From the NCBI RefSeq assembly GCF_024298905.1, contig NZ_CP101154.1:2914001-2978000 (forward strand): a stretch of 64,000 nt of DNA. Direction: 5' to 3'. This DNA comes from Natronomonas marina (GTDB lineage Archaea; Halobacteriota; Halobacteria; Halobacteriales; Haloarculaceae). The notes under the pieces were generated by a model. It had not been told where the DNA came from. It made no database searches and saw only the letters and a program-made list of their open reading frames with translations. The position numbers and the translations under genes were made by a program. Shown in pieces: positions 16,665 through 25,475 of this stretch (its first letter is position 1; every line of letters starts with the position of its first letter).

Positions 16665-17189
16665 TCACTCCATCGCCGACGCTACTTCCTCGAGAATCCG
16701 CTCGGCGGGGTCCTCCGCTACGACCCCCGAGACGGTCACGGTTCCCGCCCGCGTGACGAAGACGACGACATCCCGATCCGGGTACCGGTAGACGAGGGCG
16801 GCCCCGGATCGCTCCGGGAGGATCGCGTTCTCGCCGAGGCGCTCGTTGAGCGCGTCGAGATCGACCCCCCCGGACCGCTCCGCTACCCAGACCCGGTTGT
16901 CGATCGACAGGGGGTTCTTCGCGGCGATGTCCTCGTCGACGTTCCCCGAGAGAAACGCCAGTACGGCCTCGTTCGTCGCCTCGAGTTCCTCGTCGGATCC
17001 CGCGTTCCGGACCGAGTACTTCCCGGTCCGGTGGACGGTCACCACCGGCCCGTCGTCTGTGGTCCGGAGGCTCAGGCGTCCGGGGTGGCGGGTACAGTCG
17101 TACCGTCCCCGGGCCGCCCGCTCGATGCGATCCAGGTCGACGTACTGGTTCAGTCGACCGGACCCGACGACGTTCACGAGTCGCACCAT
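16665..17189 (-). CDS. Divergent TATA-binding-protein-like protein
   Basis: 174 aa in two tandem halves, each resembling a TBP repeat. The first half has V-N-V-V-G-S-G, Y-V-D-L-D-R-I-E, Y-x5-P-G-R-L-S-L-R, then T-G-K-Y-S-V-R-N-A-G-S-D-E-E-L. The second has S-I-D-N, V-D-L-D-A-L, a degenerate P-G equivalent, V-Y-R-Y-P and V-F-V-T-R-A-G-T-V-T-V-S-G. Length and layout match archaeal TBP (about 180 aa), but several DNA-contact positions are changed, so it may recognise altered promoters or not bind DNA as TBP does. Haloarchaea carry several TBPs. Its place beside the UGSC cluster (3-base convergent gap) suggests a cluster-specific basal factor, as inference. The fold call rests on pattern recognition only. 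Confidence 0.62.
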   Translation of the reverse strand: MVRLVNVVGSGRLNQYVDLDRIERAARGRYDCTRHPGRLSLRTTDDGPVVTVHRTGKYSVRNAGSDEELEATNEAVLAFLSGNVDEDIAAKNPLSIDNRVWVAERSGGVDLDALNERLGENAILPERSGAALVYRYPDRDVVVFVTRAGTVTVSGVVAEDPAERILEEVASAME

Positions 17190-17439
17190 GTGTCACCTGG
17201 TTTGCGGCCACGGATAAATTGGCGGGGGCCGCCGGCGACCGACGCCGTGCCGCACGGTCCGGCGTCGACGGGACCGCGACCCGGTCGGGCCGGTGGCGTC
17301 TCGAGGACCCCCATTTGACAGGGAATACCTCACGCATAACATATTTACTGTTGTCATGATTGTCGGTTGATACCCAGTCCCACGGTCGGCGATACGGAAA
17401 GGGAAGAGCCACCGACCGCTCGGTCGGTCGAAACGCGAG

Positions 17440-17829
17440 TTACTCGACGGCCGGGTGGAGCCGTCCGCGTCGATCCTCGTCGCTCGGGGTCTCCGGCAGT
17501 TCGAAGTCGTCCGGCACCTCGATGTCGATGTCCATCATGATGTTGCCCCGGGACTTGCCGTGGATGTCCATGTTCAGACTCCGACCGATGACGCCCCCGT
17601 CGAGCGCCTCGTGCATCACGAAGTTGATCGCGGAGATGCCGTCGAACGGGTACCGCTCGATCGGCCCGTCGACGAGCCCGTCGTAGGCCTCGGCCACCCG
17701 GTCGACGGTCAGTTCCTCCATCAGGAGCTCGTAGTCGTCGGTGCGGTAGGGAACGACGTGGACGTTGGAGATGTCGCCCTTGTCACCGCTCCGGGAGAAC
17801 GCGATCTCCTTGACCTTGATCGATCTCAT
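17440..17829 (-). CDS. AtuA-like small C-terminal-domain protein
   Basis: 129 aa, with the ATG at 17829, 2 bases after the AtuA stop. It has the signature F-S-R-S-G-D-K-G-D-I-S-N-V-H-V, then about 35 residues and an N-F-V-M-H-E-A-L-D-G-G-V block. In many bacteria this domain is fused to the C-terminus of AtuA (acyclic terpene utilisation); here it is a separate gene. It is cytoplasmic and its function is unknown beyond that association. A second pair of the same kind lies at 54513-56236. A longer reading frame upstream overlaps the AtuA gene and is rejected. Confidence 0.85.
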   Translation of the reverse strand: MRSIKVKEIAFSRSGDKGDISNVHVVPYRTDDYELLMEELTVDRVAEAYDGLVDGPIERYPFDGISAINFVMHEALDGGVIGRSLNMDIHGKSRGNIMMDIDIEVPDDFELPETPSDEDRRGRLHPAVE

Positions 17830-17831
17830 GG

Positions 17832-19220
17832 TTACATCGCCTCCGGTTCGGTCGCCGGGACGGGTACGATGTTGACGTCGGTCGAGACTGCCTCGGGGGA
17901 GACGAGGGTCGGATGGATAGTGAGGTTCGGGTTGACGTCCATGCCGACGCCGCCGGCCCCCGCACACGTCGGATAGATGTTCACGGCCGTCAGGTGAGCC
18001 AGGTCCTTCGCCGCCGCCTCGGTTTCGACCTTCGCCGCGACGCGGAGCCGGACCTCGTTGGGATCGCAGTCCGGTTCCCCTGCGGCGGGCCCGTGAACCG
18101 CGTCGACGCCGATGATGTCGAACCGCGTTTCGACGACCTCGTCGGCGTGTTCCCACGCCTCGAGTTTCGGTTTGAGCACCGTGTCCCGGACCACCTTCGC
18201 CTTCTCGTAGGAGTCCGGTCCGGCCCAGCTACCCTGGACGTCGGCGATGAAGCCGTTCTGGAACCCGACCAGCGCCTTCAGCGTGTCGGGCGCCGGCTCG
18301 CCGGCCGCCCCGGACACCCGGACCCGGTTCTCGTCGACCTGTTCCAGTTCGACCCCGCTCACGTCGAGCGTCAGCTCCGGCGTCTTGTACGCCGTCGGAT
18401 CGTGGACCTCGTAGCCGAGTTTGACGCCGAAGCTCAGCTCGTTTGCGACGCCCCCGGAGTCGGCGGGCTGGCTCACGACGGCCTCCCCGTTCGCTTCGAC
18501 CTCCGCGAGCGGTAGCCCGATGTCCCCGAGTCCCGGCACTTCGACGTACCCCGGCTGGTGGATGCTCGCGCCCGTCGCCGCGGCGCCACACTCCAGCAGG
18601 TGGGCGACGGTCGCGCCGTTGGCGAGCGTCTCCAGATCGTCCCCGTCCCACCCGAACTCGTGTATCATCGGCGCCAGGAACAGCGAGAGGTCAGTGAGAC
18701 GCCCCCCGATGACGACGTCGGCGCCCTGGGCGAGCGCGTCGACGATGGGCTCGGAGCCGATGTACGCGTGGGCCATCAGCGGCGACTCCTCGAACTGCAC
18801 CGACTCGCCGGTTACGGCGTGTTCCATATCGACCGCGTCGTCCTCGATCGCGTCGACGATGTCGTCGCCGGTTATCGTAGCTATCGTGAGATCGTCGTAT
18901 CCCAACTCCGCGGCAATCTCGGCGATCTTCTCCCCGGCTCCCTGCGTGTCCGCGGCGCCGAAACTGCCGATTATCGTGATGTCCTGGCGTACACACCGCG
19001 GGATCAGCGCCTCGAACCAGGGTTCGAGCCGGGGGTCGTATCCCGGGCCGGTCCCCGTGAGCATTCGCCGCCGTGCGTTTGCGAGCGTGCGCTCGGCCAA
19101 CCTGTCACAGCAGAGGTACTCGACGTCCCCGTCCTCGACGACCTTGATCGCGACGTCCTCCCGCTGGCCGTGTCCTGCGCTCCCACAGCCGATCCGCAAT
19201 GTCTTGCCACTGGTTCCCAT
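17832..19220 (-). CDS. AtuA family protein (acyclic terpene utilisation, DUF1446-type)
   Basis: 462 aa. The N-terminal G-C-G-S-A-G segment, the Y-L-C-C-D-R-L-A-E-R-T block, G-G-R-L-T-D-L-S-L-F-L-A-P and H-L-L-E-C-G-A-A-A-T-G-A are typical of AtuA proteins from terpene and branched-acid clusters. The biochemical role of AtuA is not settled. The gene is followed 2 bases later by the small AtuA-like partner. TATA-like CTATAAAC (reverse strand, 19246-19253) is about 30 bases ahead of the ATG. Divergent acyl-CoA dehydrogenase genes at 19401 and 20638 may act on the same acyl-CoA. Confidence 0.87.
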   Translation of the reverse strand: MGTSGKTLRIGCGSAGHGQREDVAIKVVEDGDVEYLCCDRLAERTLANARRRMLTGTGPGYDPRLEPWFEALIPRCVRQDITIIGSFGAADTQGAGEKIAEIAAELGYDDLTIATITGDDIVDAIEDDAVDMEHAVTGESVQFEESPLMAHAYIGSEPIVDALAQGADVVIGGRLTDLSLFLAPMIHEFGWDGDDLETLANGATVAHLLECGAAATGASIHQPGYVEVPGLGDIGLPLAEVEANGEAVVSQPADSGGVANELSFGVKLGYEVHDPTAYKTPELTLDVSGVELEQVDENRVRVSGAAGEPAPDTLKALVGFQNGFIADVQGSWAGPDSYEKAKVVRDTVLKPKLEAWEHADEVVETRFDIIGVDAVHGPAAGEPDCDPNEVRLRVAAKVETEAAAKDLAHLTAVNIYPTCAGAGGVGMDVNPNLTIHPTLVSPEAVSTDVNIVPVPATEPEAM

Positions 19221-19400
19221 GGTATCTTCGATTCTCTCCTCTCCACTATAAACGTTTGTGCTCAGGGGAGAGCGATCGAGATACCGCCCCCGGACGGTCC
19301 ACGGGCGACCTCGACGGGTCGGGTCGATCCACCGTTCCGGCGAGCCGTCCGGGGTTCACCGATCCAAAAGGTTAATTCGCGGGTCGCCCAATCGGTGACC

Positions 19401-20540
19401 ATGTTGGCTCTGGACGACGAGCAGGAAATGCTCGTGAGCGTGCTGGCGGACATCGCCGAACGGGAGTTCGCCGACCGGGCATTCACCTGGGAGGGGGAGT
19501 TCCCCTGGAAGAACGTTCGACTGCTCGCGGATCAGGGGCTGTTCGGCCTCAACATCGCCGAAGCGTACGGGGGCGGCGGCATGACGGAACTCGAGGCGAT
19601 TCTGGCCATCGAGACCGTCGGGACGGTGTGTCCCGACACCGCGAACGCACTGTACGGACAGACCATGGTCGCCCCCCGGGCGATCGAGATGTTCGGGACC
19701 GAAACGGCCAAAGAGGAGTACCTCCCGCCCGTCTGTAACGGGGAGTCGGTGATCGCTATCGCTATCAGCGAGCCCCACGCCGGCAGCGACGTCGGCTCGA
19801 TGAACACGCGGGTCGAGCGGACCGACGCTGGCCTGCGAATCACCGGCGAGAAGATCTGGGTCAGCTGGGTTCCCGACGCGGACGCGGCCGTCGTCTGGAC
19901 GCGCTTCCCCGACGACAACCTGGGCACCGTGGTCGTCGACCTCGACGCCGACGGGGTCGAGATCGGCGAACACTACACGAACATGGCCGGGGACACGCAG
20001 ACGCACTTCTTCATGGAGGACGTCCGTATCCCCGAGGAGAACGTACTCGTTCGGGGACGCGAGGCGTTCAAACAGCAGCTCAAGGCGCTCAACTGGGAGC
20101 GGGTCGGCAGTGCGGCGTACGCAAACGCGATGAGTCGGTGTGCGCTCGATCACGCCCTGGAGTACGCACAGGAGCGAGAACAGTTCGACCAGCGGATCGC
20201 CGACTTCCAGGGGCTACGCTGGAAGCTGGCGGACGCGGTCAAGGAACTCGAGGCGGCCAGGTCGCTCACCTACCGGGCCGCGATCGGTGCCCAATCGCAG
20301 AGCAGGGTCCCGGATCGGCTCACGGCGAACGTCGCAAAGCTCTACGCGAGCGAAACCGTAGAGCGAGTCGTCAGCGAGGCGCTACAGCTGTTCGGCGCGG
20401 CCGGGTACCAGCGCGAACACCCCCTGGAGTACCTCTACCGCCTCCAGCGCGGGCGCCGGATCGCCGCCGGGACGGACGAGATCACGAAGAACACCATCGC
20501 GGACGTGTTGCTCGACGAGGGCCTGCCGTCGATTGCGTGA
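19401..20540 (+). CDS. Acyl-CoA dehydrogenase
   Basis: 379 aa from the ATG at 19401, supported by GGTTAATT at 19370-19377 with leaderless spacing. The three ACAD domains are intact, including A-I-S-E-P-H-A-G-S-D-V and W-V-S-W-V-P-D-A. The medium-chain catalytic Glu position reads I-A-A-G-T-D-E-I instead of Y-E-G-T, so this enzyme either uses a Glu elsewhere, as long-chain and isovaleryl types do, or has a different base. FAD-dependent alpha,beta-dehydrogenation is expected. It is transcribed divergently from the AtuA pair and is followed by a second ACAD after 97 bases; the two could form a heteromer. Confidence 0.92.
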   Translation: MLALDDEQEMLVSVLADIAEREFADRAFTWEGEFPWKNVRLLADQGLFGLNIAEAYGGGGMTELEAILAIETVGTVCPDTANALYGQTMVAPRAIEMFGTETAKEEYLPPVCNGESVIAIAISEPHAGSDVGSMNTRVERTDAGLRITGEKIWVSWVPDADAAVVWTRFPDDNLGTVVVDLDADGVEIGEHYTNMAGDTQTHFFMEDVRIPEENVLVRGREAFKQQLKALNWERVGSAAYANAMSRCALDHALEYAQEREQFDQRIADFQGLRWKLADAVKELEAARSLTYRAAIGAQSQSRVPDRLTANVAKLYASETVERVVSEALQLFGAAGYQREHPLEYLYRLQRGRRIAAGTDEITKNTIADVLLDEGLPSIA

Positions 20541-20637
20541 TGCCAATCGAGCCCCGTCAGAACCGAGACGAAACCGGTAGTTCACCCGGAACACATACCA
20601 CGAATGACCCACCCGACCGCCAGGATACACGCCACGA

Positions 20638-21810
20638 ATGAACCGATCGACTAACGAGATCGCCGACGCCGTCCTCACCGACGAACAGCGAATGCTTCGG
20701 GACGAGACCCGCAGGTTCGTCGACGCCGAAGTGCTCCCGGAGGCCCGGGAGCGCGACCCCGAGCGGGAGACGATGTCGCGGGAACTCGTCGACGCGCTCG
20801 CCGAGATGGGGTTCTTCGGCATCCTGATCGACGAGGAGTACGACGGACTCGGGCTGGATCTGCGGGCGTACGCGGTCATCGCCGAGGAGCTCTCCCGGGG
20901 GTGGCTGAGCGTCGGCAGCATCATCGCCCGCGGACAGAGCCTCCCGGGGGCGACCCCGACCCAGCGCGAAAAGTACCTCCCGAGGATGGCGCGCGGCGAG
21001 GTGCTGAAGAGCATCGCTATAAGCGAGTCGGGCGCCGGGTCGGACGTCGCCAACATGCAGACCCGCGCCGAACGGGACGGCGACGAGTACGTCCTGAACG
21101 GCCAGAAGATGTGGACGACGTTCGCAAAGGGCTCGGATTTCATCCTGACGTACGCGGTGACCGATCCCGACGCGGAACCGGCACACCGGGGGATCTCCGG
21201 GTTCATCGTCGAGAAACCCCGGGGGACCTTCGACCGGGCGGGGTTGAGCGGCCAGGAGATCGACAAGATCGGGTACCACGGCTGGAAGACCTGGTCGGTG
21301 AACTTCGACGACGTCCGCGTCGACGCGGACAAGCTCGTCGGCGGCGAGGAGGGACAGGGGTTCTACCAGATCATGGAGTTCTTCGAGGAGGGGCGGGTCC
21401 ACACCGCGGCCCGGGCGGTCGGACTCGCTCGAGGTGCGCTGGAGGACTCGATCCAGTACGCACACGAGCGCGAGCAGTTCGACCAGTCGATCGACCGGTT
21501 CCAGGCGATCCGGTTCAAACTGGCCGAGATGGCGACGAAGACCGAGGCGGCCAGGGCGCTGACGCTCCTGGTGGCCGAGGCCGTCGAGGCCGGCGAGAAC
21601 GCGGCCGCGGAGGCCGCCATGGCAAAGCTGTTCGCCAGCGAGGTCGCCGAGTGGGTGACCAGCGAGGGGATCCAGGTCCACGGCGGCTACGGGTACACCA
21701 CCGACTTCGACGTCGAGCGATACTGGCGTGACGCTCGCCTCACGCGGATCTTCGAGGGCACGAGCGAGATCCAGAAACGCATCATCGCCGACGAACTGCT
21801 CCCGGAGTGA
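20638..21810 (+). CDS. Acyl-CoA dehydrogenase
   Basis: 390 aa, standard ACAD layout with A-I-S-E-S-G-A-G-S-D-V-A, K-M-W-T-T-F-A-K, G-W-K-T-W-S-V-N-F-D-D-V and the C-terminal R-I-F-E-G-T-S-E-I-Q-K, so the catalytic Glu is present. The best match by eye is the short/branched-chain group. It is probably co-transcribed with the ACAD at 19401. FAD is reduced and re-oxidised via an ETF. The substrate may be the acyl-CoA handled by the nearby AtuA pair, but there is no direct evidence. Confidence 0.93.
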   Translation: MNRSTNEIADAVLTDEQRMLRDETRRFVDAEVLPEARERDPERETMSRELVDALAEMGFFGILIDEEYDGLGLDLRAYAVIAEELSRGWLSVGSIIARGQSLPGATPTQREKYLPRMARGEVLKSIAISESGAGSDVANMQTRAERDGDEYVLNGQKMWTTFAKGSDFILTYAVTDPDAEPAHRGISGFIVEKPRGTFDRAGLSGQEIDKIGYHGWKTWSVNFDDVRVDADKLVGGEEGQGFYQIMEFFEEGRVHTAARAVGLARGALEDSIQYAHEREQFDQSIDRFQAIRFKLAEMATKTEAARALTLLVAEAVEAGENAAAEAAMAKLFASEVAEWVTSEGIQVHGGYGYTTDFDVERYWRDARLTRIFEGTSEIQKRIIADELLPE

Positions 21811-21841
21811 GAACGGCGCCCGCCCGCCGATCGCCTCCGCG

Positions 21842-22333
21842 TCAGGTTATGGCCTCGATTTCGGCTCTAACGGTCGATACCAGCGCGTCGAAGTCGGGGT
21901 TCTCGCCCTGCCGGACCCACCTGTAGGCGACCGTCCCGTTCTCGTCGACGACGAAGATACTCCGCCGGGCCACCTCGAGAGCCCCGCGCAGGCCCTCTCG
22001 AACGACGTCGTACTCGTGTATCACCCGGTGGTCCCAGTCGGAGAGCATCGGGAAGCCGAGATCGTGTTGCTCGATCCAGACGTTCTGTGCGAACGGGAGA
22101 TCGACGCTGACCCCGTACACCCGCGCGTTCAGGTCCTCGAACGCCGGCATGGCGTCCCGGAACGCGCACATCTCCTCGGTACACCCACCCGTGAACGCCG
22201 CGGGGTAGAACGCCAGGATGATCGGGCCATCTCCCACCTCCTCGGCAAGCGCGAACGTCTCGATGTCGTCGTAGGACGCCCCGCCGGCCAGTGGCAGGGT
22301 GAACTCGGGCGCCGTGGATCCTTCGGAAACCAT
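21842..22333 (-). CDS. Peroxiredoxin, Bcp/AhpC-TSA type
   Basis: 163 aa. The active-site loop A-F-T-G-G-C51-T-E-E-M-C56-A-F-R-D has the peroxidatic Cys and a second Cys five residues on, the arrangement of Bcp-type atypical 2-Cys peroxiredoxins. The R in V-A-R-R-S-I-F-V-V-D and the W-V-R near the C-terminus also fit. It reduces hydroperoxides in the cytoplasm using thioredoxin-like donors. It converges with the ACAD at 20638 and may protect against peroxide from flavin enzymes. Confidence 0.9.
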   Translation of the reverse strand: MVSEGSTAPEFTLPLAGGASYDDIETFALAEEVGDGPIILAFYPAAFTGGCTEEMCAFRDAMPAFEDLNARVYGVSVDLPFAQNVWIEQHDLGFPMLSDWDHRVIHEYDVVREGLRGALEVARRSIFVVDENGTVAYRWVRQGENPDFDALVSTVRAEIEAIT

Positions 22334-22448
22334 TACCTGTCGATGACTCTCACGACGGATGGCTGTTTCGGTCCGGGGGGTCCCAGCGATCCGTCGAACC
22401 GGTACCCCGGACGGCGCGACTGTGACGGGGCCGTCCGACCGGAACGTC

Positions 22449-23210
22449 TCACTCGATCAACGCCTTCACGATCCGGAGCTCCTCGGGTTCGGTGATCGCG
22501 TCGGACTTCAGGCAGGCGTGCATTACTCTGTGGGCGAGTTGTGGATCGTCGAGCGGTGTCTCGGCGTCGCTCCCCGCGTCCGAATCTTCCAGTTGCCGTT
22601 CGAGCGCTTCGATCCGGGCCGAAAGCTGTTCGACCATCGGTTCGCTGTTCCGCACGTCGGCGGTCGTTCCGTTCCTCACGTCCCGTGAACCGGCGGCGGA
22701 GGCGTCGAAGACCGCCGACGCCATCGCGTACCGGTCGTCCCAGTCGAACCCATCGATAGCGTTGACGCGGTTGCTCACGGTCGCCCTCGCCACGTCGAGA
22801 CGCTCCCCGATCTCCTTTTGAGTCGCCTCGGGGTTCCGGTAGATAGCCCGGAGCGTCTCCCACTGCTCGTCGGTGAGCGACGAGTGATCCGGGAGGTCCT
22901 CGTCCGGTTCGGGCGCCGGTGGTTCCGCTTCGGGCGGGTCGGATCGGTCGGTCGGGGTATCGGTCGAGTTCGTTTCGGGCGGATCGCCCGAGTTGTCAGC
23001 AAGGTCCGTGTCGGGCTGGTCGGACCGTCCCGTCGCCGGGTCGCCGTACTCCTCGAGGACCCGCTCTACGAGATCGACCGTCGCGCTCTGAACCTCCATA
23101 GCGATCGTCTCGAGCGATGCGTCCGGGTGCTCCGCGGCCACGTCCAGGATCTGCTTCTGTCGGACCGACCGCGGGATCGATCGACCGTTCTGTCTGTTTT
23201 CTACTGCCAT
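22449..23210 (-). CDS. Winged-helix/HTH regulator with acidic linker and coiled coil
   Basis: 253 aa. Residues about 12-55 form a small helical HTH-like segment (S-L-E-T-I-A-M-E-V), followed by an about 50-residue Pro/Asp/Glu-rich linker. A second HTH lies around 112-150 (A-T-Q-K-E-I-G-E-R-L-D-V-A-R-A-T-V-S-N-R-V-N), of the Lrp/MarR-like type. A heptad-like stretch (MVEQLSARIEALERQLED) near residue 200 suggests dimerisation. It probably controls neighbouring acyl-CoA genes; it lies 39 bases downstream of the ligase start region on the same strand. The effector is unknown. Confidence 0.7.
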   Translation of the reverse strand: MAVENRQNGRSIPRSVRQKQILDVAAEHPDASLETIAMEVQSATVDLVERVLEEYGDPATGRSDQPDTDLADNSGDPPETNSTDTPTDRSDPPEAEPPAPEPDEDLPDHSSLTDEQWETLRAIYRNPEATQKEIGERLDVARATVSNRVNAIDGFDWDDRYAMASAVFDASAAGSRDVRNGTTADVRNSEPMVEQLSARIEALERQLEDSDAGSDAETPLDDPQLAHRVMHACLKSDAITEPEELRIVKALIE

Positions 23211-23249
23211 GGTGAGTCCTGTCTTTCGTGTACGAGTGGCTGTGTGGCG

Positions 23250-24863
23250 CTACCGTTCCAGTTCGTATCCGGCTTCCTCTCGGTCCCAGGCGTCGTCGAC
23301 GCCCTCCTCCTTGAGCTTGTACTTTTCGACCCGTTCGGTCGCCGTCTTCGGGAAGTCGTCGACGAACCGGACGTACCGGGGGACCTTGAAGTACGCCAGG
23401 CGTTCCTCGCAGTGTTTCACGATGTCGAGCGGTTCGAGGTCGGCGCCGCTCTTTGGGATGATCGCTGCCGTGACCTCGTCTTCGCCCAGCTCGCTCGGGA
23501 CCCCGAACACCGCCGCCTCCTGAACGTCGGGGTGGCTCTCGATGGCGGCCTCGACCTCGAACGACGAGACGTTCTCGCCGCGTCTCCGGATCGCGTACGC
23601 CTTCCGGTCGACGAAGTAGAAGAAGCCGTCCTCGTCCTTCTTGCCGATGTCTCCCGTGTGGATCCAGAGGTTGCGGAAGGTTTCGGCCGTCTTCTCGGGC
23701 TTCTTGTAGTACTCCTGCATGACGGTGTTCGGCCGCGTGTTCCGAACGACGATCTCCCCCTCCTCGCCGGGCGGCAGCGGCCGGTCGTGTTCGTCGACGA
23801 TCTCGAGTTCGGTGTACGTGAGGGATTTGCCCACGCTGCCGATCCGTCGCTCGTCGGCCGGATTGATACACGCCGAAGTGCCGGTCTCCGTCAGGCCGTA
23901 CCCCTCCCGGAGGAAGACGTCGAACCGCTCCTCGAAGTCCTCGATTATGTCCGGCGGGGCCGCGGCGCCGATGCCGACTCGGGCCGGGTTGTCGGCGTCG
24001 TCCTCCCGCTCTTCCTGCTTGAAGAGGACGGGTATCATCGTCCCGATGTAGTTGAAGATCGTCGCGTCGTACTCCCGGATCTGGTCGAAGTACTCCGAGG
24101 CGCTGAACCACGTCTCCATGGCGAAGTCGGTTTCGGCCAGCAACGCCCCCATAACGGTCGTCTGCTGGGCGTTGACGTGGAAGAGGGGCAGGTGGGTGAA
24201 CAGCCTGTCGTCCTCGGTGATGGTCAGCATGTTGTTGCAGTACTCCCAGCCCGTGTTCACGTACGAGTAGTGCGGGAGCACGACGCCTTTCGGCATTCCG
24301 GTCGTGCCGCTCGTGTACAGGATGCACATCGGGTCGTCGGGCCCCAGCGAGACGTCCGGCGACGCGTCGGCGTCGCCGTCCAGAAGCGTGTCGAAGGAAC
24401 GATAGCCGTCTTCCCCGTCGGCACCGTCGCCCATCAGGTACTCCCGTTCGACGTTCTCGAGGTCGTCCCGGGCGGTCTCGTAGTTCTCGCGGGTCCCCTC
24501 CTCGAGGACGACCGTATCCGCATCCGAGTCGTTGATGTTGTACGCGAGGCCGTTGGCCTTGAGGCTCACGTTCAGCGGTACCAGGACGGCGCCCGCCTTG
24601 GCGATACCGAACCAGAGTGCCAGATAGTCCGGCGAGTTGTAGAGGAACGTACACACCTTGTCGCCCTTCTCGATACCGAGCCCCTGCAGTGACGCCGCTA
24701 TCGCGTTCGCCTTCGCGTCGATGTCCTCGTAACTGTACACCTCCTCTTTGAAGTGCATCAGTGGATCGTCGCCTTTCCTCGCGACTTTGTCCTCGATTAC
24801 GTCGGTTACCGTCTCGTATTCGTCGGGCGGGACTTCGGGTCCGGGTGGAGTTTCGATAGTCAT
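23250..24863 (-). CDS. AMP-forming acyl-CoA ligase (CaiC-like)
   Basis: 537 aa from the ATG at 24863 (MTIETPPG). The adenylation motif L-Y-T-S-G-T-T-G-M-P-K-G, G-Y-G-L-T-E-T-G, the hinge region and a conserved Lys-containing C-terminal lobe are present. The P-L-F-H-V-N-A-Q block resembles crotonobetaine/carnitine and medium-chain CoA ligases. It activates a carboxylic acid to acyl-CoA with ATP. Divergent from the IclR regulator at 25476 across a 612-base gap, which suggests control by that regulator. A reverse-strand TACAAATAAC at 24925-24934 implies a short 5' leader rather than a leaderless transcript. Confidence 0.92.
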   Translation of the reverse strand: MTIETPPGPEVPPDEYETVTDVIEDKVARKGDDPLMHFKEEVYSYEDIDAKANAIAASLQGLGIEKGDKVCTFLYNSPDYLALWFGIAKAGAVLVPLNVSLKANGLAYNINDSDADTVVLEEGTRENYETARDDLENVEREYLMGDGADGEDGYRSFDTLLDGDADASPDVSLGPDDPMCILYTSGTTGMPKGVVLPHYSYVNTGWEYCNNMLTITEDDRLFTHLPLFHVNAQQTTVMGALLAETDFAMETWFSASEYFDQIREYDATIFNYIGTMIPVLFKQEEREDDADNPARVGIGAAAPPDIIEDFEERFDVFLREGYGLTETGTSACINPADERRIGSVGKSLTYTELEIVDEHDRPLPPGEEGEIVVRNTRPNTVMQEYYKKPEKTAETFRNLWIHTGDIGKKDEDGFFYFVDRKAYAIRRRGENVSSFEVEAAIESHPDVQEAAVFGVPSELGEDEVTAAIIPKSGADLEPLDIVKHCEERLAYFKVPRYVRFVDDFPKTATERVEKYKLKEEGVDDAWDREEAGYELER

Positions 24864-25475
24864 TTGTATGGATGAGCCTGCCGGTGGCCGACCGCCAATT
24901 CGAGCAGAAGGTCTGCTGGAGAGTACAAATAACTTTCGCCGCCGGACCGGTGCCGCCGGCTCCGTGTCCGGTCGACGCCCCGGGATGCGTCCGTCGATCC
25001 CGACCCACCACCCGGAGGGTGGACAACCGCATCGGCGTTCGCTGCCGGCGAGCCGAGGGCTGCTCGGAGACGCCGACTCCCGCCCCATCCGCCGTACGCT
25101 ACGGTCGTCGAATGGATTGCGAATATCTCGGACGTCATCCCGGGCCCTTTCGAGGCGGTTCGTCGCCCTGTTCCGGGCGGGGGCCGGTCGGTCGACCCGT
25201 TCGTCGGGCGACGAATTCGCAGGACACAGTACGGATTTACTCCAGCCCCGGCAAAGTCATCCGAGAACCGTTCGTCGGTGGCGAACGGTGACGTGGCCGT
25301 CGAGTCCGAATCGACGAGTACGACGGCCCGTCGACGGACCGACGTTGCCATCGTATGGGGTGCCGGAGGGTCGAGACGGGGAAGGATATCGGACCGGTAC
25401 GCCGTTCACCAGGAGGGAACCGTCCGTTCGTCAGGGAGGAACTTTATATACACCCGAACCCACAGTACTGACAGC
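24864..25475. other. Gene-free divergent promoter region (612 bases)
   Basis: I see no convincing coding sequence here; open frames are Arg/Pro/Ser-rich and lack family features. It holds TACAAATAAC (24925-24934, reverse-strand promoter candidate for the ligase) and TTTATATA (25443-25450, promoter of the IclR gene). The length is unusual for this compact region, so operators or a small RNA may be present. Confidence 0.5.
25443..25450 (+). promoter_or_regulatory. TATA box for the IclR regulator
   Basis: TTTATATA, a near-consensus haloarchaeal TATA box centred 29 bases before the ATG at 25476. It supports this start and a leaderless mRNA. Confidence 0.7.

Noticed and set aside
24864-25475. Open frames across the ligase/IclR gap, on both strands
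   Set aside because: They are rich in Arg, Pro and Ser, lack family patterns and do not have the acidic composition of real genes in this genome.
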